Position numbers and translations under genes: made by a program
In this document: piece after piece, positions 32,440 through 40,855 of the stretch
How positions within the stretch are numbered: the first letter of the stretch is position 1
Layout: each line of letters opens with the position of its first letter
Source: JAMHWD01 sp035911135
GTDB lineage: Bacteria; Pseudomonadota; Alphaproteobacteria; Micavibrionales; Micavibrionaceae
Direction: 5' to 3'
NCBI GenBank assembly: GCA_035911135.1
Contig: JAMHWD010000015.1
Span: 62,001 to 126,000, forward strand
DNA length: 64,000 nt
The notes under the pieces: model-generated
Databases searched by the model: none
Seen by the model: the letters and a program-made list of their open reading frames with translations, nothing else
Told to the model about the DNA's origin: nothing

Positions 32440-35433
32440 ATGGACTTGTCTCCGGATGATCTCTCCCGTTATCAGGCTTTGTTTACCCCGCTCAATCAGG
32501 CGGGACTTGACCCTGCGCGCATGATCGAGACTGTGGCACGCTCTGCCGTCTCCCCTAGCATTTATGGCAGGACCGAGCGAAACGCAGAGGCCATTGCAGA
32601 AATTTTAATAACAGACGCGGCCTCCGTTGCCGCGCTGCCCGAAGATATCCGTGCGATACTCGCAACCGTACCCGGCATCAATGATAATGACTGGTTCACC
32701 GAGACCGCGACATCTGAAGTCATTACCACAGCCCCAGCCAATCTGGACGAGGATGAAATTGCCCTCCTACGCACCCAGCTTACGGCGCATATCCAATCTA
32801 TTCAGGAAATCGGCCTGCCGGATGAAAAATCGGCTGGAATATTTGCGCTCATAAACCACGCGGCGGCCAATGGCCCGGCTGACAAGCTCGCCGCCGCGCC
32901 TGAAATCGCCGTAATCGCGCAAGGAATGGCGTTTAAGAATAACGGCGCTGGCCTTGCCTATGACGCAACCACAGGCGCGCTCGATCAGGACAGCACCCAA
33001 TATGTTCAAGGCCCTGTTGCGATGTTCCAGATCGGCATCGCCCATTTTGCCGATGATATCACCGCCCGGATTTTTGATGGCAAGACAAAGCTGGAGGATT
33101 TTCCGCCCGCGCAACTTGATTTGCTGAAAGCCGCCGGGAATTTCGATGCGATGCCCGCCGGCACAGCCGACCCCATGGCCTATCTCCGCCAGCAGGTGAA
33201 CGCGCGCCTCAAAGCTGCCGTTCCTGAGAACGGCGCTCTCGATCAGAACCTGCACCATCTTTACAATCTCTATGCGCTCTCCGGCCTGACCGCCACCCAG
33301 AACCCTCTTCTGGCCTATTCGTCTTATCCGATCCGTCCGCTGCTTGCCGCGCGCGCCTCGCTTCTGCAAAGCGAAGATTACAATTCAATACCCGAAGCCC
33401 AGCGCGGCGTGCTGGAAAGCATGATCCCCGACCTGCTTTCCATGCGCCAGACCTTGCGCGAACCTGCGCCCGTACAGCCAACACCCGCCCAACCTGACCC
33501 CACGCAGCCTGATCCTCCTGTGCAGCCCACAGACACGGCAGGCGGCCAGACAACGCCGCCCGCACAGACTGCAGAGCCACCCGAAGATGACAATCATGTC
33601 CTCACGCAACGCATCCTGACCAATGCCGCCACCGTCATGGGGCTTGATCCGCGTCTGGCGCAGGAAATTACCGACCCGCGCCGCCTCGATGCGCTGCAGA
33701 CCGCGCATTTTCAGGCCGGATACGAGAGCGCCATGGCCCGCATCTTTGAGGAACATAAAGGCTTCATCTATGGCAGGCCGGAGCCAACGGCCAATAATCC
33801 CGACAACCGCATCGGCGGGCATGATTCACTTTGGATTTACGCGTTCGAAAACAACCAGACCTATTTTCTGGATTCAAGTGGCGCATTTACCTTAAATGGC
33901 CGCAATTCAGGCTATGATCTCTCCACGCCCAACCGTCTCTCCGGCGAATTTTTAAAAGACCTGCGCCGCATCAAGGCCGAGGAATACGAAATCAATTTCG
34001 GCCATCAATGGGCGGATAACGGCAATTTCCCGCCCCTGACTGAGCTGGAGACGCAAAAGCAAGCCGCGCAAACCGATCTCCGCGCCCTATTGGCCAATAC
34101 CTATGAAGGGCTAGATGTGGATACCATGATCGCGCTGGCTGGCTCTGACCGCGCCGGGTTCATGGAACAGCTATCCACAGCGCCGCTCAAGCCCGGAGAA
34201 TCGCACAGCGCCTTTCATATAGAAAGCGCCCTCAACCGTATCGCGGCGCTGGATGATCTGGCGGAAATCACCGCCATGCATGATTATACGCTTTATGCGG
34301 CGCATGGTCTGGTACGCCAGAATGATGGCGTTTACGACGATATCACACCGCTGAACACGACAGAGCCATGGCGCGTGAATTGGGATAACGCCTATGGCAA
34401 TTTCCATCAGTTTGACTGGAACAGCGCCGAAGCCTCACATTTCCGTGTATTCGAGCCAGAAATATATCATGCTATCCGTCACGGCGATCTGAACACCGAT
34501 ATGTTCCGTGAAGATGCCCATGCCACGCGTTACATCGAGGCGAAGGGCTGGAGCGGACCCATGCGCGATGATCAGGCGGCAGAGCTGGCGCAAGCCCTGA
34601 TGCTGCGCCAATCCGCAGAACGCCACGGCATTGCAAACGCCGAAAGCCCTGAAGCCAAGGCCGCTTTTCTGCAGGATATCCGTGATGGATATTACAACTG
34701 GACCGATGTTGAGTTTTCCATGCGCGCTGCCGATGCCGATCAAGCCGGCCATCAAGCCGCCCGCGACAACCGCGCCGCCTCCATGCCGCATATGGAGGCC
34801 GAGATTGCCGCCAATCCTGATTTCTGGCTGGAGGGGGCCGATATCGAATTCCGCGCCGCCGCCTTTAACGACCGCTTCGGGCAGGATGTTACCATTCGCG
34901 GCGCAAACGGAAACGCCATATCGGTTGAGAATGCGACATTAACGCAGGATCAGGCCGTTGCATTTTTCTGGCGCTTTGGCGGCCAGTCGCTCGGCTACAG
35001 CCAGCCTGACTTTAACATGAGCTATGATGAACTTCTGGCCAAACACGGCGATGTCTTTGCCGGCAAGATCAAGGACATCATGGAAAACGTCTCGCTTTAT
35101 CAATATTACATGGTCCCTGATGGCAGTGATCCGGCTGGTGATTTCCGCTCGGAGTTTATCCGCAATTTCAAAATCCGCACCGAAGAGCAGCTTGAAGAAG
35201 AATTTAAAATTGAAAACGGCGTTATCGAAGACCCTGCCAGCCGGCCTGTGCAAACCCCGATCCAGCTCGGCAGCCTTGAAACTGATAATGGCGGCACTGG
35301 CGGCGGCGTAACGCCTCAGACCTTGCGCGCGGCGGCTGATGAGATTACCGTCCCGCCAACCGATCTTGCCGATGCATCAGGCAGCTTTGCGCCATCCGCA
35401 AGCCTTCGCCCGCTGGTGCGGCCCACGGCATAA
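32440..35433 (+). CDS. Large protein of unknown function, 997 residues
   Basis: This is an acidic, Ala/Asp-rich cytoplasmic protein with no signal peptide and no transmembrane segment. A helical N-terminal region runs to about residue 340. A Pro/Thr/Gln linker, with PTPAQPDPTQPDPPVQP, spans about 340-390. A second mixed alpha/beta part follows, with aromatic-rich stretches such as WIYAFENNQTYFLDSSGAFT and FHQFDWNSAEASHFRVFE. The end is Gly/Thr-rich and closes with SASLRPLVRPTA, a tail style also seen in phage virion proteins and some Rhodobacteraceae proteins. I recognise no domain. The ATG at 32440 has AAGGG 6 bases upstream. It is convergent with the AAA+ gene, ending 15 bases from it. Confidence 0.6.
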   Translation: MDLSPDDLSRYQALFTPLNQAGLDPARMIETVARSAVSPSIYGRTERNAEAIAEILITDAASVAALPEDIRAILATVPGINDNDWFTETATSEVITTAPANLDEDEIALLRTQLTAHIQSIQEIGLPDEKSAGIFALINHAAANGPADKLAAAPEIAVIAQGMAFKNNGAGLAYDATTGALDQDSTQYVQGPVAMFQIGIAHFADDITARIFDGKTKLEDFPPAQLDLLKAAGNFDAMPAGTADPMAYLRQQVNARLKAAVPENGALDQNLHHLYNLYALSGLTATQNPLLAYSSYPIRPLLAARASLLQSEDYNSIPEAQRGVLESMIPDLLSMRQTLREPAPVQPTPAQPDPTQPDPPVQPTDTAGGQTTPPAQTAEPPEDDNHVLTQRILTNAATVMGLDPRLAQEITDPRRLDALQTAHFQAGYESAMARIFEEHKGFIYGRPEPTANNPDNRIGGHDSLWIYAFENNQTYFLDSSGAFTLNGRNSGYDLSTPNRLSGEFLKDLRRIKAEEYEINFGHQWADNGNFPPLTELETQKQAAQTDLRALLANTYEGLDVDTMIALAGSDRAGFMEQLSTAPLKPGESHSAFHIESALNRIAALDDLAEITAMHDYTLYAAHGLVRQNDGVYDDITPLNTTEPWRVNWDNAYGNFHQFDWNSAEASHFRVFEPEIYHAIRHGDLNTDMFREDAHATRYIEAKGWSGPMRDDQAAELAQALMLRQSAERHGIANAESPEAKAAFLQDIRDGYYNWTDVEFSMRAADADQAGHQAARDNRAASMPHMEAEIAANPDFWLEGADIEFRAAAFNDRFGQDVTIRGANGNAISVENATLTQDQAVAFFWRFGGQSLGYSQPDFNMSYDELLAKHGDVFAGKIKDIMENVSLYQYYMVPDGSDPAGDFRSEFIRNFKIRTEEQLEEEFKIENGVIEDPASRPVQTPIQLGSLETDNGGTGGGVTPQTLRAAADEITVPPTDLADASGSFAPSASLRPLVRPTA

Positions 35434-35448
35434 TGACCGGATAATCAA

Positions 35449-37929
35449 TCAACCCATATCGTTGGAAGAACCCCAGCCCCGGATCTGGCCGGATGAGGAA
35501 TCATTCGCATGCGGACGGTCGGCAACCTTGACTTCCGGCGCCTTCACCCTGTCCCACAGGAATCCGATTTCCATTCTCTTTTCCTCGCTTTTTACAGCGA
35601 CCTCATGCTCCAGCATGGCAATCAGATCATGCGCGGTTGGCGCGGCACTGAAGAATTTTGCCTGACGCTTCACGGCGGCAAAATCACCGGGTGTAAGTTG
35701 ATCCATGCGTAGAATTGCCTGCGGCGCTTCCTGTCCGAAGAACACTTCAAAAGCCTTGGCCGATTGCTGCGGCTTCAGGTAATCGCATTTCATCTTGAAG
35801 GCAAAGCGGCGTTTCGAGGCCTGATCCAGATTATCCGTCAGGTTTGTCGTCATCGCAAATGGCAAAGGATGGCGTTCCATCCATGTCAGCATTTCATTCA
35901 CGATGGAAACTTCCCAGCTTTTCTCGGCAAAGCGGCGATCGCGCAGCATGCTGTCGGCCTCGTCAATAATCAGGAACTGATTGGTTTCCTCTGCTTCCTG
36001 AAACGCGGCCGCGATTTTTTGCTCGGATTCACCCAGATACATCCCCAAAAGATCGGAGGCGCGTTTGAACAGGACTTCCATCCCCAGCGCATTGGATAAA
36101 TGGCGGACATAGGCGCTTTTGCCGGTTCCGGGCGGGCCATAAAACAGCATCGAAATATCACGGTGCGGTGAATGCGTCAGATCCTCGGTCAGCTGATGCA
36201 TATCAACCTTACGGTCTTCAACCGATGCATTCAAAAGGCTCAGGTCGTAATTATCAGAGAGGCCATTGCGAATTTCAATCGCGCCGCGGCCACCAAACAC
36301 AACTGTCGCCGAAGCGCGCAAGCTGGCCTCAATGGAAGACACGCCGCCCTTGGTCAGGTTTGCGTTACGAATGGCCGTGGTAATCATGCCCGGCGGGGCC
36401 ATATAAGCCCGCGCCAGCCTGCTGGCATCCGGCGCGGCCAGTTCAAAATCATGCTTGGCGCTGATGGATCGCCACATGCCTTCGCGGACATTGGCTGGCG
36501 GGATGCGGAACTGAACGGAGAAACGCATACGGCGGCGAACGGCCGGATGGAATTTCTCGGCATTATTCGCGGTCCAGAATGTGATGGTCTTGTTCTTCTC
36601 CAGCATCCGGTTGAGGTAAATCTTGCTGGCCGAGGCGGCAGCTTCCGATTTTTCACCCTCATCCATTATCCCTGAAACCGGCAGCGCATCTTCCATTTCA
36701 TCAAACAGAACGGCCGCATTGGGCTGATCCGCCAGCAATGATTGCGCCAGAAGGGCTTGGGAGATACGGTCCGCGCGGGTTGGTTCCTGTCCGCCCTTCT
36801 TCTCGCCCACGGCATAAAGCGTAATGCCGGCCTTTTTGCACGCGGCCTTGACGGCCTCGGTCTTACCGGCATCTTGAATCCCATATAACAGGAAATTCAT
36901 GCCCCGCTGGCGCTCTTCCTTCGCGCCTTGCAACAGCCTGATCAACTCATTGCCCGGCTCGCCCAGATGGGTGAAATCGCGGTCCCAGTCCAGATCCGTT
37001 GTCACCGGTTCGCCGATCATCAGATTGACAATCGAATCAAAAGTCATGTTTTCCTTGGAAAGCACATGCATCAGAACCGCGCTGATGACCGGCATGCTTG
37101 TCCTTCCATCCGGCAGAACCAAAAGCCCGTTGGCGATAAGGGCGCTATCTTCCTGCAGCATCGCCTGATATTCATTGGGCTCCACATCAATCATCTTGGC
37201 GGCCATGGCGTTGAATCCTGCCTGCTTGTCGAGACTGAATTGCCGTATAAACTGCTTAAAATTGTGCACCTTTTCAAAGGTCACCGCCAAAACCAGAAGG
37301 CGCTTTTCTTTCTCGCCCAGGCCCATGTAATCGGCAAGCTGATTAAGATTTTCAAAAAGCTTGTCTTTGGTTTTGGACGAAAATTTCTTTTCCCTCTGCC
37401 CGAACCAGTCCTGCAGGTAATCCCAGTCCTCTTTCTTTACAAGCCCCGTCCGGTCGCGCTCCTCATCCAACTTGTATTGCCCGGAAAATGCGCGTGGCAG
37501 CTTGACCTTGCTCAGGCGCTCATCCAGCTCGGCAATCTGGCGGTAAAATCCTTCCGCCATGCCTGCCGCTTCGCTTCCCGGCGCTAATTCACCCTTTTCG
37601 CCGCCATGCGTTTTCTTGAGCAGCCTGATCTGTTTTTGCAGATCGCGCTTTTCCGATTCCATGGGGCTGCGTAATTTTTTTGCCTGCTTTGTCCGCTGCT
37701 CGTGGTCCCGCTTGCGCTTGGGGAATTTATCCATCAGGTCAAAATGACCGACAAAACCTTCTTCCGCATTGGCGCAGATATAATGCGCCATATGGGAATC
37801 GCGAGGCGTATTTTCTATGAATTTCTGGCAAAAGCCGGCGGCCAGCCCCTTGTAATGCTCATACTGATCCTCAAAGAGCATATCATCGGCAAAAGCTTCG
37901 TGATCGGCGTTTTTTGGTTTTGCGCCCAT
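35449..37929 (-). CDS. Double-module AAA+ ATPase (SpoVK-like)
   Basis: An 826-residue ATPase with a long N-terminal part (residues 1-340, with a charged coiled-coil segment at about 70-110). Module 1 has a degenerate Walker A GIQDAGKT (350-357) and Walker B AVLFDEMED (406-414). Module 2 has a classical Walker A GPPGTGKS (598-605) and Walker B LIIDEADSM (653-661), with sensor-type TTNLTDN and RRFAFK (arginine fingers) after it. It probably remodels a protein or complex in a ring. Homologues occur without a known client. It is convergent with the 997-residue protein, so any link is positional only. No C-terminal protease domain is present. Confidence 0.8.
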   Translation of the reverse strand: MGAKPKNADHEAFADDMLFEDQYEHYKGLAAGFCQKFIENTPRDSHMAHYICANAEEGFVGHFDLMDKFPKRKRDHEQRTKQAKKLRSPMESEKRDLQKQIRLLKKTHGGEKGELAPGSEAAGMAEGFYRQIAELDERLSKVKLPRAFSGQYKLDEERDRTGLVKKEDWDYLQDWFGQREKKFSSKTKDKLFENLNQLADYMGLGEKEKRLLVLAVTFEKVHNFKQFIRQFSLDKQAGFNAMAAKMIDVEPNEYQAMLQEDSALIANGLLVLPDGRTSMPVISAVLMHVLSKENMTFDSIVNLMIGEPVTTDLDWDRDFTHLGEPGNELIRLLQGAKEERQRGMNFLLYGIQDAGKTEAVKAACKKAGITLYAVGEKKGGQEPTRADRISQALLAQSLLADQPNAAVLFDEMEDALPVSGIMDEGEKSEAAASASKIYLNRMLEKNKTITFWTANNAEKFHPAVRRRMRFSVQFRIPPANVREGMWRSISAKHDFELAAPDASRLARAYMAPPGMITTAIRNANLTKGGVSSIEASLRASATVVFGGRGAIEIRNGLSDNYDLSLLNASVEDRKVDMHQLTEDLTHSPHRDISMLFYGPPGTGKSAYVRHLSNALGMEVLFKRASDLLGMYLGESEQKIAAAFQEAEETNQFLIIDEADSMLRDRRFAEKSWEVSIVNEMLTWMERHPLPFAMTTNLTDNLDQASKRRFAFKMKCDYLKPQQSAKAFEVFFGQEAPQAILRMDQLTPGDFAAVKRQAKFFSAAPTAHDLIAMLEHEVAVKSEEKRMEIGFLWDRVKAPEVKVADRPHANDSSSGQIRGWGSSNDMG

Positions 37930-38022
37930 ATGCAGTGTATCCCTGTCTGTCTTTTATGGTTTTTGATTATGTACAGGTATAGGAAACCAACAGGGATTTT
38001 TCAATAATATTTTTTGATAATA

Positions 38023-38051
38023 TTGACTTTCATTATATATATCCATATATA
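38023..38051 (+). promoter_or_regulatory. arsR promoter
   Basis: TTGACT (38023-38028) is followed after 17 bases by TATATA (38046-38051). The predicted transcription start is at about 38058, one base before the arsR ATG, so the message may be leaderless; no ribosome site lies upstream of the ATG. Confidence 0.65.
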
Positions 38052-38063
38052 CAGACATATGGA
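38042..38063. promoter_or_regulatory. Candidate ArsR operator (dyad over the -10 box and start codon)
   Basis: TCCATAT (38042-38048) and ATATGGA (38057-38063) form a perfect 7-base inverted repeat with an 8-base spacer. It covers the -10 box and the first codons of arsR, where bound repressor would block the promoter. ArsR family members bind imperfect dyads of this size at their own promoters. Confidence 0.65.
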
Positions 38064-38430
38064 CATACAGAAAGCCCTTATCGCATTTGATGCTCTCTCG
38101 CAGGAAACCCGCTTGCGGGCATTCCGGCTGTTGGTAGAACACGGGCCGGAAGGCGCCCCCGCCGGAGCCTTAAGCGATTCCCTGGGTGTCCCTCATAACA
38201 CTCTGTCCTTTCACCTCAATCATATGAGCAATGCAGGACTGATTTCATCAAAACGCAAAGGACGCTCGATCATCTACAGCGCAAACTTCAACTTTTTTAC
38301 GGGACTAATCCGCTTTATGGTCGAAGATTGCTGCCGTGAAGAGTTTGCCAGCATCTTGAATGACAAGAAACGCGGCTGCTCGGTCATTGAACTATCCAAC
38401 TATTGTTTAACAACAGAGGAGAAAACATGA
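38059..38430 (+). CDS. arsR: ArsR-family arsenic-responsive repressor
   Basis: This 123-residue winged-helix repressor has the ArsR fold: FDALSQETRLRAFRLLVEHG, the recognition helix LGVPHNTLSFHLNHMSNAG, and the wing ISSKRKGRSIIYSANF. The Escherichia coli ELCVCDL arsenic site is absent. Instead Cys91, Cys92 and Cys107 lie near the C-terminus (VEDCCREE and RGCSVIE), as in Acidithiobacillus ferrooxidans-type ArsR, which binds arsenite through a similar trio. The open frame extends to 38014 but that would need translation of a membrane-like leader; ATG 38059 is preferred. It begins an operon with arsC and an aquaporin. Confidence 0.93.
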   Translation: MDIQKALIAFDALSQETRLRAFRLLVEHGPEGAPAGALSDSLGVPHNTLSFHLNHMSNAGLISSKRKGRSIIYSANFNFFTGLIRFMVEDCCREEFASILNDKKRGCSVIELSNYCLTTEEKT

Positions 38431-38450
38431 AGATGGGACGCTGGGGCTAA
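38427..38450 (+). CDS. Seven-codon mini-ORF between arsR and arsC (putative coupling peptide)
   Basis: ATG AAG ATG GGA CGC TGG GGC TAA encodes MKMGRWG. AGAGGAG ends 6 bases before its ATG, which is the best ribosome site in this junction, whereas arsC has no ribosome site of its own. The stop TAA overlaps the arsC ATG by one base (TAATG). The likely role is to bring ribosomes to arsC by stop-restart coupling. The peptide itself may be unimportant. Confidence 0.5.
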   Translation: MKMGRWG

Positions 38451-38863
38451 TGCAAAAAATTCTTGTTCTGTGCACCGGAAATTCATGCCGTTCGGTTATG
38501 GCCGAAGCCCTGATAAATCATCTGGGCCAAGGACGTTATGAATCCGTAAGCGCGGGAAGTTTTCCTGCGGGATATGTGCATCCCAAATCAATCGAAACCT
38601 TGGAGCGCCACGGCATTAAAACCGGCAATCCGCGCAGCAAGTCATGGGATGAATTCGCGGGGCAGAGTTTTGATCTTGTGATTACCGTCTGCGATCAGGC
38701 CGCTGGCGAATCCTGCCCAATCTTCCCCGGAAAACCCAAAAAGCTGCACTGGAGCACACCTGACCCAGCCAAAGCCATAGGCCGTGAAGAAGAAATCAAC
38801 GCGGCCTTCGATGAGGCTTTTGACATGCTTAAAAGCCGCATAGAGGATTTAATGAATGCCTGA
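38450..38863 (+). CDS. arsC: Arsenate reductase, low-molecular-weight phosphatase type
   Basis: This 137-residue enzyme reduces arsenate to arsenite with thioredoxin. The phosphatase loop CTGNSCRS (residues 8-15, nucleophile Cys8) and the redox pair Cys81 and Cys89 (VCDQAAGESCP) match the thioredoxin-coupled class of staphylococcal plasmid pI258, not the glutaredoxin-coupled class. Pro/Asp of STPDPAKA is the acid loop. Its start overlaps the mini-ORF stop by one base, and its 3' end overlaps the aquaporin start by 8 bases. Confidence 0.94.
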   Translation: MQKILVLCTGNSCRSVMAEALINHLGQGRYESVSAGSFPAGYVHPKSIETLERHGIKTGNPRSKSWDEFAGQSFDLVITVCDQAAGESCPIFPGKPKKLHWSTPDPAKAIGREEEINAAFDEAFDMLKSRIEDLMNA

Positions 38864-39530
38864 ACAATTCGATTTATCACGCAGACTTGTGGTTGAAAGC
38901 CTCGGCACGATGTTGCTTGTTGCCGCCGTTATCGGCTCCGGCATCATGGGCGAACAGCTGGCCGGCGGCAATGAGGCAATCGCACTTCTGGCCAATACGA
39001 TTTCTACAGGGGCTGCGCTAATTGTTCTAATCTTGATATTTGGCGCAATATCAGGCGCGCATTTTAACCCGGTTGTCAGCCTGTCTTATGCTTTGCAAAA
39101 AAAAATGCCCTGGCATGAATTCCCGGCCTATGTGATCGCGCAACTTGCCGGGGCAATGGCGGGCACAATACTGGCGCACATTATGTTTAATATGCCGTTG
39201 CTGATGGAATCAGTTCATCCCCGTACCGGAACAGGAATATGGACCGGAGAAATCATAGCCTCTTTTGGCCTGCTGGCCACAATTCTTGGCTGCTTGTACG
39301 CGCGCCCCGAAGCAACGCCCTATGCCGTTGGCCTGTTCATCATGTCGGCTTATTGGTTTACATCTTCCACTTCTTTTGCAAATCCCGCCGTCACCATTGC
39401 CCGTTCTCTGACGGATACATTTTCAGGAATAAGGATAAACGACGTCCCGGCCTTCATATTTTCACAAATTACAGGCGCGCTTCTGGCAACAGGATTTTTT
39501 GTTTGGATTTACGCAAACACAGAAGAATAA
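38856..39530 (+). CDS. aqpS: Aquaporin-family channel, probable arsenite exit route
   Basis: A 224-residue MIP-family protein with six transmembrane helices and two half-helix loops. The first loop carries NPV in SGAHFNPVVS (71-73) in place of NPA; the second carries NPA in SFANPAVTIAR (176-178), with the selectivity-filter arginine at 183. In Sinorhizobium meliloti the ars-operon aquaglyceroporin AqpS lets arsenite made by ArsC leave down its gradient, and the same reading fits here because no ArsB or Acr3 pump is present. The gene symbol is by that analogy. Translation is probably coupled to arsC, as their ends overlap by 8 bases. Confidence 0.88.
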   Translation: MPEQFDLSRRLVVESLGTMLLVAAVIGSGIMGEQLAGGNEAIALLANTISTGAALIVLILIFGAISGAHFNPVVSLSYALQKKMPWHEFPAYVIAQLAGAMAGTILAHIMFNMPLLMESVHPRTGTGIWTGEIIASFGLLATILGCLYARPEATPYAVGLFIMSAYWFTSSTSFANPAVTIARSLTDTFSGIRINDVPAFIFSQITGALLATGFFVWIYANTEE

Positions 39531-39732
39531 AAATCAGACTTTAATTAACCTTCTGGGATTTTTGCTTCTTATTAGACGTTAAACCGGAAACTAAGCACTA
39601 ACCAATTGATCTGAAAGCCATTAATAATGACGGCATTCATTTTTCACCCGGTTTTATACACGGTTTTGTTGTTACTGAGAACATACGCGCATGATTTCAG
39701 TAACAATCGTGTACGAGCCAAACAGCGTTGCC
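39531..39732. other. Intergenic region after the ars operon
   Basis: These 202 bases lie between the convergent ends of the aquaporin and the alpha/beta hydrolase genes. They hold the inverted repeat listed separately and little else; there is no open frame with a ribosome site. Confidence 0.4.
39657..39713. repeat. Two-part inverted repeat at the end of the ars operon
   Basis: TTGTTACTGA (39669-39678) pairs with TCAGTAACAA (39697-39706), and the outer TACACG (39657-39662) pairs with CGTGTA (39708-39713). The loop is 18 bases. There is no T-run, so it is not a standard terminator; it could be a binding site or a degraded repeat. It sits between two convergent genes. Confidence 0.6.
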
Positions 39733-40731
39733 CTATGCTGCTTTTTGATCTCTCTTTGATGCCTTCATATATTTGTCAAAAAATGACAGCACCTTCTCCG
39801 GGTTGCGGCCAAACCAGTTGTAACCATCCTTGAAGCGGCGCGTGGTTCCCTCGATCCAGATCAGTTCCTTTTCCTTGCTACCCAGCAAGTCAAAGGTTTT
39901 CTGTGCGTCTTCAGGATTTTTTGTCCACGAATCTTCCAGAACCTGCCACATCAAAACAGGCATGGTGACACCGGGCGCCCAGAGCGCGCCGGCCATGTCA
40001 GCCGCCGGAAATCCGCCCTGCTTCAACAATTCCAGATCAATAAGCTCCTGATATTGTGAAATGCCCTGCATCTCTGAGAATGCCTGAAAAATTGCCGGCA
40101 TGTTGGGCACAAGCGGGCTGGCCATACATTTAACATTCTTGAACAGTTCGGGGTGCTTGCTGATCGCCGCATATTGTGAAATGCCGCCAAGACACTGACT
40201 GAACAAGGCAACATCCATCTTGCCAAGGCGTGGATGTGCATCAACGAATTTCTTTACACCCACGCAATCGCGCCATTCCCACTGACCAATACCGCACACA
40301 CCGCCATTGGCCGTACCGCTTTGCCCGTGGTTGCGGAAATCATAGGTCAGCACGTTGTAACCGGCATCGGTCAGATGCTTGTATTGAATAACGAAGTCGA
40401 TCTCAACACCGTCAAAATTGCTCCATGGCTCACCGAAATGTCCCGGAAATCCCGCACGGCACATAGGCAGCGCGTGATTAAAAATAACAAGCTTGTTGCT
40501 CTCACCGCCCTTGGCAGGGATATACCATGCTTCAAGTGGTGTGCCATCATCCGAAGGAATTGACAGATCATGCCAGTTTTCCATGCCGTATTCATCGGGA
40601 TTTTTAAAAATGAAGCTACGCGGCGATTTAACCATGCCAGCCAAACCTTTAACCTTGGCATGATCTTCTGCAGAAATTATTTTTTCCTGCTCCAGAGCTT
40701 TTTGCATTCTTTCTTTTGAAATTCCGGTCAT
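39733..40731 (-). CDS. Alpha/beta hydrolase with a cysteine nucleophile and no clear catalytic histidine
   Basis: The 332-residue protein has an alpha/beta-hydrolase fold: LVIFNHALPMCRAGFPGHFG, then YNVLTYDFRNHGQSG, then the nucleophile elbow ALFSQCLGG (S-x-C-x-G, Cys in place of Ser). A possible acid lies in VLEDSWTK. Where a His would be expected near the C-terminus, the sequence is EGTTRRFKDGYNWF, with no His. It may use another base or be non-catalytic. GAAGGA lies 10 bases before the start. It is convergent with the ars operon; no link is implied. Confidence 0.7.
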   Translation of the reverse strand: MTGISKERMQKALEQEKIISAEDHAKVKGLAGMVKSPRSFIFKNPDEYGMENWHDLSIPSDDGTPLEAWYIPAKGGESNKLVIFNHALPMCRAGFPGHFGEPWSNFDGVEIDFVIQYKHLTDAGYNVLTYDFRNHGQSGTANGGVCGIGQWEWRDCVGVKKFVDAHPRLGKMDVALFSQCLGGISQYAAISKHPELFKNVKCMASPLVPNMPAIFQAFSEMQGISQYQELIDLELLKQGGFPAADMAGALWAPGVTMPVLMWQVLEDSWTKNPEDAQKTFDLLGSKEKELIWIEGTTRRFKDGYNWFGRNPEKVLSFFDKYMKASKRDQKAA

Positions 40732-40855
40732 GGGATTTTTTCCTTCTCAGTTATTACAAGAACAATGCAACCATACCTGATTGGAAGATTTTTTCAAAAC
40801 AGCAAAAAATTATGGAAATATTCATTGCTCTCATTGTGAGAGCAAAAGATAATAT

